Shown in pieces: positions 7,309 to 14,452 of a stretch of 19,337 nucleotides of DNA. The notes below the pieces were generated by a model. That model saw nothing but the letters and a program-made list of their open reading frames with translations. It was not told the DNA's origin and did no database searches. The position numbers and the translations under genes were made by a program. This stretch comes from an uncultured Prevotella sp. Lineage in GTDB: Bacteria > Bacteroidota > Bacteroidia > Bacteroidales > Bacteroidaceae. Numbering within the stretch: position 1 is the first letter of the stretch; each line of letters begins with the position of its first letter. The DNA lies in the NCBI GenBank assembly GCA_938028745.1, contig CALIZL010000067.1, positions 1 to 19,337 of the forward strand, in the 5' to 3' direction.

Positions 7309-8532
7309 TTAGGGAATGAGAATGCTGCTGTCGCCATAGCTTAAAAACCTGAAATCGTTGTCGAGTGCGTAGCGATAGATGCTTTTCCAATCGCCTCCAA
7401 CGAATGCGCTAACCAGTAAAAGCAATGTGCTTTGCGGTTGGTGGAAGTTGGTGACGAGGCGTTTTACGATTTTATATTGGTAGCCTGGCGCGATGATTAT
7501 CTGCGTGCTGGAATGGAGCGAGGGCAAATTGTTTCGGTCCATGTAGGCAATCAGTTCGCCAATGGCTTCTGTGGGCGTGATGTTGGTGGGCGTTGGCTCG
7601 TAGGGCTCCCATTGATTTACGTGCAATTGTTCGAGCGAGACGTTGGGATTGGCCTTTACCTTACAGCCTATGTAGTACAGGCTTTCGAGGGTTCGCACGC
7701 TAGTTGTGCCCACAGCTATGGCCTCGCAGTTGTGTTGCAGCAGCTTTTCGAGCGTTGCTCGGCGTATGCACACATACTCGGTGTGCATGGAGTGGCCCTC
7801 AATTTCTTCGCTCTTTACGGGCTTGAAAGTGCCTGCGCCAACGTGTAGGGTAAGCTCTTCGCGGTCGATGCCGTGCTGGTCGATGTCGGCAAGCACCCTT
7901 TGTGTGAAGTGTAGACCGGCGGTTGGGGCGGCTACCGAGCCTTTAATCTTGGAGTAGACGGTTTGGTAAGTGGTTTTGTCGCTTTCTTGCGTGTTGCGGT
8001 TGAGGTAGGGAGGGATAGGCAATTCGCCTGCTTTGTCGAGCAGTTCGGCAAAAGATAGCTTGTTGCCAGTCCATTTGAAGTCTATTTTCAGTGCCGTTTC
8101 GCACGACATGTCGCGCTCGGCAGTGAGTTGTACTGCTGCTGGTTGCCCCGCTATTTCTACCGTAGTAGTTAGTGGTCCGCCTTTCCATTTCTTCAGATTT
8201 CCCACCATGCAATACCACGAACAGGCATCCGTTGTTTGGAACATTTGTTCGTAATCGGCGGGCAATGCTGGTTCGAGGAGGAATATTTCGATGAGCGACC
8301 CCGTTTCTTTTCTGAAATGCAGGCGCGCTTGAATAACCTTGGTGTTGTTGAAAACCATGAGTGCGCCCTGTGGTAGGTAGCGGGTGATGTTGCTAAACTC
8401 GTCTTGCGACACCTCGCCATGATTGTAAACCAGTAGCTTGCTCTTGTCGCGTTGGGGCAAGGGGAACTTGGCAATGCGTTCGTCGGGCAAGTCGTAGTTA
8501 TAGTCTTTTATCCTGATGTGTCTTGTGTTCAT
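7309..8532 (-). CDS. queA: tRNA preQ1(34) S-adenosylmethionine ribosyltransferase-isomerase
   Basis: A 407-residue cytoplasmic enzyme of queuosine synthesis. It transfers and isomerises the ribosyl moiety of S-adenosylmethionine onto preQ1 at the wobble position (34) of GUN-anticodon tRNAs, giving epoxyqueuosine. Recognisable QueA segments, in order: YDLPDERIAKFPLPQRDKSK near the N-terminus, LMVFNNTKVIQARL, KIKGSVAAPTAGLHF, GAGTFKPVKSEEIEGHSMHT, VGTTSVRTLESL, NFHQPQSTLLLLVSAF and DNDFRFLSYGDSSIL at the C-terminus. It is longer than the roughly 350-residue enterobacterial enzyme, with extra sequence in the middle. ATG at 8532 (MNTRHIRIKDYNYDL) is used; the longer open frame is antisense-like read-through into the PAP2 gene. 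The start lies 2 bp after the PAP2 stop, so the two are almost certainly cotranscribed and possibly translationally coupled. Confidence 0.96.
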   Translation of the reverse strand: MNTRHIRIKDYNYDLPDERIAKFPLPQRDKSKLLVYNHGEVSQDEFSNITRYLPQGALMVFNNTKVIQARLHFRKETGSLIEIFLLEPALPADYEQMFQTTDACSWYCMVGNLKKWKGGPLTTTVEIAGQPAAVQLTAERDMSCETALKIDFKWTGNKLSFAELLDKAGELPIPPYLNRNTQESDKTTYQTVYSKIKGSVAAPTAGLHFTQRVLADIDQHGIDREELTLHVGAGTFKPVKSEEIEGHSMHTEYVCIRRATLEKLLQHNCEAIAVGTTSVRTLESLYYIGCKVKANPNVSLEQLHVNQWEPYEPTPTNITPTEAIGELIAYMDRNNLPSLHSSTQIIIAPGYQYKIVKRLVTNFHQPQSTLLLLVSAFVGGDWKSIYRYALDNDFRFLSYGDSSILIP

Positions 8533-8534
8533 TG

Positions 8535-9230
8535 TTATGCGTTGAATAAGCTGTATATGATGATGGCGCAAATCCATAAGGCCATGATGAACAACACCTT
8601 GCCAACATCGGCCTTTAAATAGGCTGAGGCGGTGGTTTGGGGTGTTACTTGTGTGCGGGGAAGGCCTAATGGCTTGCCCCAACGACGATAAAGCGTGTAG
8701 GTCGACCAACCCACGAGTGCACCCCAAAGTAGTCCGAAGAGGATGTCGAGTGGGTAATGGAGGCCGAGATAGAGGCGTGTCCAGCAGTTAACGGCCGACC
8801 AAAGGCAGAGCATGACGGCCAGAGGGCGGCTCTTGATGAGCAAACTGAGGAACACTGCCAACGAGAAAGTGTTGGCGGCATGCGCCGAGAAAAATCCGTA
8901 TTGGCCACTGCGTATGCCGTTAACAATCTTGATGGTGTGCTTGACATAGGGGTCGTTGCTGGGTCGCCATCGCCCAACAAGGGGTTTGATGACGAGTTCT
9001 ACCGACACGCTCACCACCACAACGGCAAGCACGGCGCATCCTATGGTGAGGAATATTTGAGGCATGGTGTCGTTGTTTTTGATGATGACATAGATAAGAA
9101 CCACGTAGAGTGGTATCCACGTGAATCCCGAAGTGAGGTTTACGGCCAAGGAATCGACGAAGAGCGAGTTGCTCCCGTTGAACCAGGCAAGCACCATTCG
9201 GTCTAGTTCCAATATGTTGGTGAGGTTCAT
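8535..9230 (-). CDS. PAP2-family membrane phosphatase
   Basis: A 231-residue integral membrane protein of the type-2 phosphatidic acid phosphatase family. The three family motifs are present: C1 K82 to R89-P90 (KPLVGRWRP), C2 as FFSAHAAN with the catalytic-type His117 (SAHA replacing the common PSGH), and C3 R152 to H158 to D162 (TRLYLGLHYPLD). About six hydrophobic segments are visible: about 36-50, 58-80, 122-132, 137-150, 164-178 and 212-228. Members remove phosphate from phosphatidate, phosphatidylglycerophosphate, undecaprenyl diphosphate or lipid A; the sequence alone does not say which. It has no visible signal peptide and starts MNLTNILELDRM. It heads the queA-Smr gene group, with a 724-bp repeat-rich gap separating it from the bat operon upstream. 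Confidence 0.88.
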   Translation of the reverse strand: MNLTNILELDRMVLAWFNGSNSLFVDSLAVNLTSGFTWIPLYVVLIYVIIKNNDTMPQIFLTIGCAVLAVVVVSVSVELVIKPLVGRWRPSNDPYVKHTIKIVNGIRSGQYGFFSAHAANTFSLAVFLSLLIKSRPLAVMLCLWSAVNCWTRLYLGLHYPLDILFGLLWGALVGWSTYTLYRRWGKPLGLPRTQVTPQTTASAYLKADVGKVLFIMALWICAIIIYSLFNA

Positions 9231-9493
9231 TCTTCCTTTTTACTGTTGTTCTGTTGTTGTTGATGGGGTCTAATCTCTCTATCTTTTGCATCTGTGGCGA
9301 CAGACGTTTTATGCGCATGTTTGTGCATCCGTTGGGTTGTAGGCCCATGCGCTCTTGAGTTATTCTGCCTTCGCCGTCTCCTTATTGTATAAGGTGTCAA
9401 GCTTTTCTGTTTAGCGTTGAAGTCGATAAACGCCAGAAACAGAGAGACGTTTAGGCGCAAGTTGCGCGATGTCCACGTAGTCCGTAACATATA

Positions 9494-9653
9494 TAGGTGT
9501 ACGCCTTTATATATGTAGGTGTACTCCTTTATATATGGTAGGCATGTCTTTAATATACGTAGGACACAGCTTTATATCGGCAGGACGTGCCTGTTGTAAA
9601 TGCTAGGCGCGTCTTTTATGTATTGCCTGACTGCTCCTTAATATATTAAGAGC
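9494..9653. repeat. Palindrome array A, 22-bp period, 7 diverged units
   Basis: Units start at 9494, 9516, 9539, 9560, 9581, 9604 and 9627, with lengths 22, 23, 21, 21, 23, 23 and 27. The best pair reads TAGGTGTACKCCTTTATATA. Units have a central dyad (GGTGTACGCC, GGTGTACTCC, GGCATGTC and so on) centred near 9500.5, 9522.5 and 9544.5, flanked by TATATA-like sequence. The last unit ends in the perfect 14-bp palindrome CTTAATATATTAAG. Confidence 0.7.
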
Positions 9654-9699
9654 AGAAAAGGGTTGGTGTTGTAATAGGTTTGCCAGCCGCCTTTGTCTG

Positions 9700-9826
9700 C
9701 CATGTGCCTGTACAAAGCTGTTTGTACTGGGGCTACAAGCTTCTTGTAGTCACGCTACAAGGTGCTTGTAGTGTCTGTACAAGCCTTTTGTAGCACCACT
9801 ACAAACAGCTTTGTACGGCCACGTGG
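9700..9826. repeat. Palindrome array B, five dyads every 22 bp
   Basis: Five short dyads are present: GTACAAA-GCTG-TTTGTAC (9710-9727), CTACAAG-CTT-CTTGTAG (9733-9749), CTACAAG-GTG-CTTGTAG (9755-9771), TACAA/TTGTA (9778-9792), and TACAAA-CAGC-TTTGTA (9800-9815). Their centres are 9718.5, 9741, 9763, 9785 and 9807.5. The outer 40 bp on each side (9700-9739 and 9787-9826) are inverted copies of each other with 6 mismatches, so the whole array is also one large dyad. Confidence 0.9.
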
Positions 9827-9900
9827 CGCGTGCTGTTGTTTGGTGCTTAAAGACACTTTGCTTACAAGAACCTCATCTTTCTCTATATAATAAGGTATAT

Positions 9901-9919
9901 GCGCGCTTGTTAAGCGTGC
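9901..9919. repeat. Small hairpin downstream of batD-batE
   Basis: GCGCGCTT-GTT-AAGCGTGC has 8-bp arms with one mismatch. It lies 36 bp beyond the batD-batE stop. It could be the end of the bat transcript, but no T-tract follows on the minus strand, so this is a weak terminator candidate. Confidence 0.35.
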
Positions 9920-9954
9920 TTTGCAGGATGGTGTTCGATGTCGGCGAACCTGCC

Positions 9955-12528
9955 TTAAATCTCTTCCACCGTGTCTTGTTCAATCCATCCTTCGCGCCCA
10001 TCGGCAAGCTTAACGCCAAGCCAACCCTTGATGGAACGGTCGGCAATGTCTACCCTTGTGCCTTCGTGCAGCACGGCTTCATCAGCTCCAGAACGTATGG
10101 GTGTCTTTTTAAGATTGGCTGCTGGTGCCATGATTATCGCTCCTTCCTTACTGGTGAGCGCACTTTTTTGGTGCATGGCAAATATGATTGACAGTACAAA
10201 AAGTAAGGCAAAGGCGATGGAACAGCCAAAGCCAACCTTGCGAACAGGTATGCGCGAGTTGAAGAAATACAGCAGAATGCAGCATCCCAGCAACGCAGCC
10301 GAGAGCAAAGCCGTGGTTGCCCAGCCGTCTGCTGTGGCAAGATTGGCCGCAGAGCGATACCAAGTGACGAAGAACATCTCGTCGGGTTCGGCCACCTTGT
10401 CGATGGTTTTGCCGCGTGCGAATTGCAGGTTGAACCTTATTTGGCTATTTCCGGGGTTGATAAGTGCCGCCCTTTCGTAGGCTAAGATGGCCTGTGGGAT
10501 GCTGTCGGAGCGGAAATAGGCATTGCCAAGGTTGTAATACACCTCGGCCGAAGGTGTTTTTTTCAGCAACGCCTTGTAGTCGGCGATGGCCTGCGGATAG
10601 TTTCCGCGCTTATATTCTTGGTCGGCCGAGGCCTTGGTTACAGCGTTTGCCGTCAGCGACAGCATGCTCATCACCAAGACGAGCAGCACTAGGGTGGGGG
10701 CATTCTTATTGGATTTCATAGTGGCTTCGATGTCCATAATGGCTTTGACGGCCATGTCGTAGGTCTTACTCATGTTACCTTGCGAGTCGCCCGGTGCGTA
10801 GCGTTCGAACTCGCACTCGTCGATGGCGGCGATAAAGCTGTCTACCGTTTCGGTGTTTACGGCTCTGCGGTTAAGCGTTTCGGCGATGTTCTCGCGTGTT
10901 AGCTGTTCTACCGAGATGCCCAGCTTGTCGCTAACATATCCCCAAAGGGCGTGCAGCACTTCGTCGTAGAACTCGTTTTGGCGGCTTTCTTCCATCAGTT
11001 TGCCTGCGAGTTTCAAGCGGCGTGCGGCCACTTTGTTGGCTCTCGAACCACGAAGACGGCGCGAGTCTGAATATATTTCTTGCCTTTGGCGGAGCACAAT
11101 GAAGATTACCACGGTTGCGCCAACGATGACGAGCAAGAGAACGAACCACAAGGGAGAGGCGAAGAACATGCGGTTAGACTTCAACATCACGGCTGGACCT
11201 TGCATGATGGGGCGGATGTCTTTGTTCTGTTCCTCTTCAAACTTGCTCATTTCCGATGTTGTTCCCGTTCCTTTCTCTATGTTGAGGGTGAAACGTTGGG
11301 TGCGAATGGTGCGGTATTGTTGGGTCTTGGTGTCGTAGAACACGAACTCGGTGGGCGGAATTTCGTACTTCCCAATCTGTTGCGGCACAGCCAAGAAGTC
11401 GTAAATCATGTTTCCCTCTATGCCGTTGGTGGTCAGTTGGGTCTTGTCTGTTACCTTTACGTCGTACTTGTCGAAACTCTTGGGGAAGTTTACCGTAGGT
11501 GCTTTTAGCAGTTTAAGGTTTCCTGCGCCGCTCACCACGATGCGTAGGTTAAGCGGTTCGCCCGTCTTCACCTCTTTTTTGTTTAGTTGTGCCGAGATGG
11601 TGAAGTTGCCCACCCCGCCAGAGAAGTTGGCAGGGCGTGTGGGTAATGGGTCTACTTGCAAGGTAAGTCCTGGTGCCTCAATCTCTTTCTTCACTTCAAC
11701 ATATCCTGCTCCGCCGTTAAAGATGGCCTCAAAGGGGTCTACGTTGCGGTTTCTCTGCACCACGATACCGTCGAACTTGATGCTGGGGATTTTCAGTTCG
11801 CCGCTCATTTGGGGGTACATCACGTATTGGCTCCATGTAACGCACTTGTAGTTTTTGCCGTTGAGCCTTTCCAAATGGAAACTTTTTTGCGTGGGCAGCT
11901 TTACCTCTTGGGTGTGGAAACCGTTTAGATCGGGCATTTTTCCGTTGAGTTGCGTCAGCTCTACCAGGCTGTACACCTTGTAAGATAGCAGCACGGGCTC
12001 TTGCTCGCGCACTCTTTTTTTGTTAGCGCTCACCTTAATAAACAGGTCGCTACCCGAAATCTTGCTGCCTGCGGCTCGCATGGCGTCCTCGTCGTTGTCG
12101 TAATCGTGCATCTTCGGCGCACCGCTAGCCGAGGGTTTGGCCGTTCCCACCACGTTAATCTTCACGGCAGGCGACATAATGGCCTTGCCGTGTACCATTG
12201 CCTTGGCGGGCGAAATGGTGTAAGTTCCGTTCTTTGTGGCATAAAGCGTGTAGGTATATGTCACCGACGAACTTGAACTTGTGTGCCCGTTGGTCATCTG
12301 GTAGCTCGATTGCGACGAGGTGTAAGGGCCGGCAATCACCTCGATTGCCGACGGGATGTTACCAGCCTTGAAGTCGTCCACGTCTTGTGTGTTGATGGTA
12401 TAGGCTATTCGGAAGTTCTCCCCGGCGGCCACTTTCGAGGGAGCCGACACCGTTAGGCGTTGTGCTGCCACGAACATGACGTTGGCCAAGGCCACCATCA
12501 ATAGGATATGTCTCTTCATTCGTTTCAT
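9955..12528 (-). CDS. batD: BatD-BatE fusion: BatD protein joined to TPR/SH3 BatE
   Basis: An 857-residue envelope protein combining two genes described separately in Bacteroides fragilis. Residues 1-22 are a signal peptide (VAA|QRL). Residues about 23-450 are repeated beta-sandwich modules typical of BatD, with LNKKEVKTGEPLNLRIVVSG as a clear repeat. A membrane helix lies at about 456-480, then a basic cytoplasmic helical region to about 600. The BatE part begins at M604 with a relic signal peptide (ANA|V at 629). It continues with TPR repeats at about 633-705 (YYNLGNAYFRSDSIPQAILA), helices at about 732-754 and 763-783, and a C-terminal SH3-like domain at about 790-857 (GWLGVKLADGREGWIEQDTV). 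It is the last gene of the bat operon, 41 bp after batB-batC. Established context: bat genes were linked to oxygen tolerance in B. fragilis; the molecular role remains unclear. ATG at 12528 or, three codons later, 12519 would both serve. Confidence 0.88.
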   Translation of the reverse strand: MKRMKRHILLMVALANVMFVAAQRLTVSAPSKVAAGENFRIAYTINTQDVDDFKAGNIPSAIEVIAGPYTSSQSSYQMTNGHTSSSSSVTYTYTLYATKNGTYTISPAKAMVHGKAIMSPAVKINVVGTAKPSASGAPKMHDYDNDEDAMRAAGSKISGSDLFIKVSANKKRVREQEPVLLSYKVYSLVELTQLNGKMPDLNGFHTQEVKLPTQKSFHLERLNGKNYKCVTWSQYVMYPQMSGELKIPSIKFDGIVVQRNRNVDPFEAIFNGGAGYVEVKKEIEAPGLTLQVDPLPTRPANFSGGVGNFTISAQLNKKEVKTGEPLNLRIVVSGAGNLKLLKAPTVNFPKSFDKYDVKVTDKTQLTTNGIEGNMIYDFLAVPQQIGKYEIPPTEFVFYDTKTQQYRTIRTQRFTLNIEKGTGTTSEMSKFEEEQNKDIRPIMQGPAVMLKSNRMFFASPLWFVLLLVIVGATVVIFIVLRQRQEIYSDSRRLRGSRANKVAARRLKLAGKLMEESRQNEFYDEVLHALWGYVSDKLGISVEQLTRENIAETLNRRAVNTETVDSFIAAIDECEFERYAPGDSQGNMSKTYDMAVKAIMDIEATMKSNKNAPTLVLLVLVMSMLSLTANAVTKASADQEYKRGNYPQAIADYKALLKKTPSAEVYYNLGNAYFRSDSIPQAILAYERAALINPGNSQIRFNLQFARGKTIDKVAEPDEMFFVTWYRSAANLATADGWATTALLSAALLGCCILLYFFNSRIPVRKVGFGCSIAFALLFVLSIIFAMHQKSALTSKEGAIIMAPAANLKKTPIRSGADEAVLHEGTRVDIADRSIKGWLGVKLADGREGWIEQDTVEEI

Positions 12529-12569
12529 AGAACCAATTGTTTTTTAGGTGAGTGTGGTTAACCTTATCG

Positions 12570-14234
12570 TTACCAATTCTTCTCAACCGTCCTTCTCGAC
12601 GGCTGTTGCATTGCCTTCTTCAGCCTTTGCTGTGTGGCTTTCTCATCTTGTATGGTAGCATTGAGCAGCTGTTCGGCATTTTCCTTGCTCATTTGCTCCT
12701 TGGGTTTGGGTTGTTGTTTCTCTTTCTCCTTTTGCTGTTTTTGCTGTTCTTGTTCTTGTTTTTGTTGTTTTTGTTGTTTCTGTTGGTCCTTGTTGTTCTT
12801 GTTCAGCCTCTTGCATAGGGCAAGGTTATAGCGCGTTTCGTTGTCGTTGGGGTTGTTGCGCAGTGCCTCTTGGTAGGCTTTGATGGCGTCGCCGTATAGC
12901 TGATGCCTTTGGCAGATGGTGCCAATGTTGTGGTAGGCCATAGCCTTACGGGTTTTGTTGGTTTCCATCTTGCCTGCATTTTCTAGTTGCGCAATGGCCG
13001 CCGAGTCTTTCTGTTGCATCATCAACGCGTTTCCCAAGTTGTAAACGGCGTGCGCATTGCTGCCGTTTTGCGACATGGCCTTGCGGTATTCCACCTCGGC
13101 TTTGGCGTAGTTCTGGTTGCGATATAGCTTGTTACCCGTGCGTATGAAGTGCCTGTCGTTTTGTGCAAAGGCCAATGTGGGAGCAATGAGCAGCAGCAAC
13201 ATGGCTGCACTTTTCTTCGAACCAAAGAGATGGATATTGCGCCACTTTGGGTTTTTGATGTCGAGGATGAGTATTTCGGCGATGAGCAAGATGATAACGA
13301 TGATGCACACGGCCTGGAATTGCTCGCCATATTCGCTATAAATCACGGCTTGCGTGTCTGCGCGTTGCAGCTTGGCCAGTTCGTTGTTCAGCTTTTCTTG
13401 TGCATCGTTGGTGTTGTCCACGTGTATATAGGTGCCGTTACCTGCCTGCGCAATCTGTTTACACATGCTTTCGTTCAGTGCTGTGAGTACCGTCTGTCCG
13501 CTACGGTCAGTGAGATAGCCTCCTTCGGACGTGGGGATGGGCGAGCCCTTGGTGCTGCCGATGCCTAGGATAAACACGTGGATGCCCCGTTCGTTGGCAG
13601 CTTTGGCCGCTTCGAGCGCGCCTCCCTCGTGGTCTTCTCCATCAGTAATCACGATAATTGCCTTGCCGATGTCTTTTTGTTGGCTGAAACTGCGCATCGA
13701 AAGGTTGATGGCCTTGGCGATGTCGGTTCCTTGTGTGGCGATGAGTGCTGGGTCGATGTTTTGCAAGAACATTTTCGCCGAAACATAGTCGGTGGTGATG
13801 GGCAGTTGCACGAAGGCGTCGCCGGCAAACACCACAAGCCCTATGCGGTCGTGTGTGAAGTTGTCTACAAGGTTCTCGATAAGCAGTTTACTTTTCTCCA
13901 AGCGCGATGGCACCACGTCTTGTGCCATCATCGAGTTGCTGATGTCTACGGCAATGATGGTCTCGATGCCGTTTCGTTTGTCGTGGGTTATCTTCGTACC
14001 CATCTGCGGACGAGCCAACATCACCACCAACAAGGCGAAGGCAGTGGTGGCCAAGCCCAGCTTTACCCACGGGCGGTAAGTGGAAACGTCGGGCATTAGG
14101 TCGTTAAGCAGTTCGGGGTCGCCAAAGGCTTTGAGCTGCCTTCTTTTCTTGCGGTGTGCCAAGAGGGCCACTAATGCCAGCACAGGCACTAGTAGTAGCA
14201 ACCATAGGTATATAGGGTCTTCGAATCTAAACAT
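12570..14234 (-). CDS. batB: BatB-BatC fusion: VWA protein joined to TPR protein
   Basis: A 554-residue membrane protein. Residues 8-26 and about 57-75 are membrane helices. Residues about 90-300 are a von Willebrand A domain with an intact MIDAS start DISNS at 97-101 (DxSxS) and a second metal-site segment VITDGEDHEGG. A third helix at about 312-330 completes BatB. Residues 342-357 (SAAMLLLLIAPTLAFA, then Q358) are a near-perfect signal peptide belonging to BatC, now internal. TPR-type repeats follow at about 360-465 (AHAVYNLGNALMMQQKDSAA; MAYHNIGTICQRHQLYGDAI), then a Lys/Gln/Glu-rich low-complexity tract at about 466-500 and a short tail. If signal peptidase still recognises AFA|Q, the product could be cut into BatB and BatC halves. 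It lies downstream of batA after a 218-bp repetitive spacer and 41 bp before batD-batE. Confidence 0.9.
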   Translation of the reverse strand: MFRFEDPIYLWLLLLVPVLALVALLAHRKKRRQLKAFGDPELLNDLMPDVSTYRPWVKLGLATTAFALLVVMLARPQMGTKITHDKRNGIETIIAVDISNSMMAQDVVPSRLEKSKLLIENLVDNFTHDRIGLVVFAGDAFVQLPITTDYVSAKMFLQNIDPALIATQGTDIAKAINLSMRSFSQQKDIGKAIIVITDGEDHEGGALEAAKAANERGIHVFILGIGSTKGSPIPTSEGGYLTDRSGQTVLTALNESMCKQIAQAGNGTYIHVDNTNDAQEKLNNELAKLQRADTQAVIYSEYGEQFQAVCIIVIILLIAEILILDIKNPKWRNIHLFGSKKSAAMLLLLIAPTLAFAQNDRHFIRTGNKLYRNQNYAKAEVEYRKAMSQNGSNAHAVYNLGNALMMQQKDSAAIAQLENAGKMETNKTRKAMAYHNIGTICQRHQLYGDAIKAYQEALRNNPNDNETRYNLALCKRLNKNNKDQQKQQKQQKQEQEQQKQQKEKEKQQPKPKEQMSKENAEQLLNATIQDEKATQQRLKKAMQQPSRRTVEKNW

Positions 14235-14452
14235 TTCTTTTTCCAGTTAAAATGGGGTTGTATTTTGAGGAGTTTAGGTAACTAGGCATTCTAGGAACAC
14301 TAGGGAAATCAGGGCTCACTAGGGACACTAAAACAACTAGAACCATGCGCAGCTTTGTGGGCGTTGGCCATATTTCTCACTCTTTCACCTTTAAACAGCA
14401 AGGCATATTACTCCCCTCTCCCCTTGGAGAGGGGGTGGGGGTGAGGCCTCTT
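14235..14452. other. Repeat-built spacer between batA and batB
   Basis: This 218-bp gap splits an otherwise tight operon. In plus orientation it contains: GAGGAGTTTAGG next to batB, about eight 9-bp CTAGG-type units (14275-14345), the block GCTTTGTGGGCGTTGGCCAT (14352-14371), TTTCACC-like units (about 14374-14392), and a GC-rich hairpin next to batA. The module order matches the spacer upstream of nadE. No gene was seen. Confidence 0.75.
14413..14434. repeat. GC-rich palindrome CCCCTCTCC / GGAGAGGGG
   Basis: Perfect 9-bp arms with a 4-nt loop (CCTT), followed by GTGGGGGTGAGG. It resembles a short GC-rich palindromic sequence I have seen dispersed in many bacterial genomes, including Bacteroidetes. 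It lies 19 bp after the batA stop and could form a transcript hairpin. There is no T-tract, so termination is not claimed. Confidence 0.6.

Larger units (their letters stand above)
9231..9954. other. Gene-free block downstream of the bat operon
   Basis: 724 bp lie between the batD-batE stop and the PAP2 start. The only open frame of note (minus, 87 residues, Arg/Gln/His-rich) overlaps the PAP2 start and has no recognisable features. The block holds two tandem palindrome arrays (9494-9653 and 9700-9826) and a small hairpin at 9901-9919. I see no clear TAnnTTTG promoter for PAP2 and no RNA gene. Confidence 0.7.

Noticed and set aside
6095..7390. Extended Smr-domain protein starting at 7390
   Set aside because: The extra 33 residues overlap the end of queA and have no domain character. 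MKKGDKVRF at 7291 fits the expected beta-barrel start.
7309..8727. Extended QueA with about 65 extra N-terminal residues
   Set aside because: The extension lies entirely inside the PAP2 gene and resembles no QueA. MNTRHIRIKDYNYDL at 8532 is the natural start.
9227..9490. 87-residue minus-strand Arg/Gln-rich protein upstream of PAP2
   Set aside because: Its composition looks like non-coding translation, it has no recognisable motif, and it overlaps the PAP2 start codon.
9700..9826. Invertible promoter flanked by inverted repeats, as known in Bacteroides phase variation
   Set aside because: The 47 bp between the arms hold only further palindromes and no TAnnTTTG element, and there is no recombinase gene nearby.
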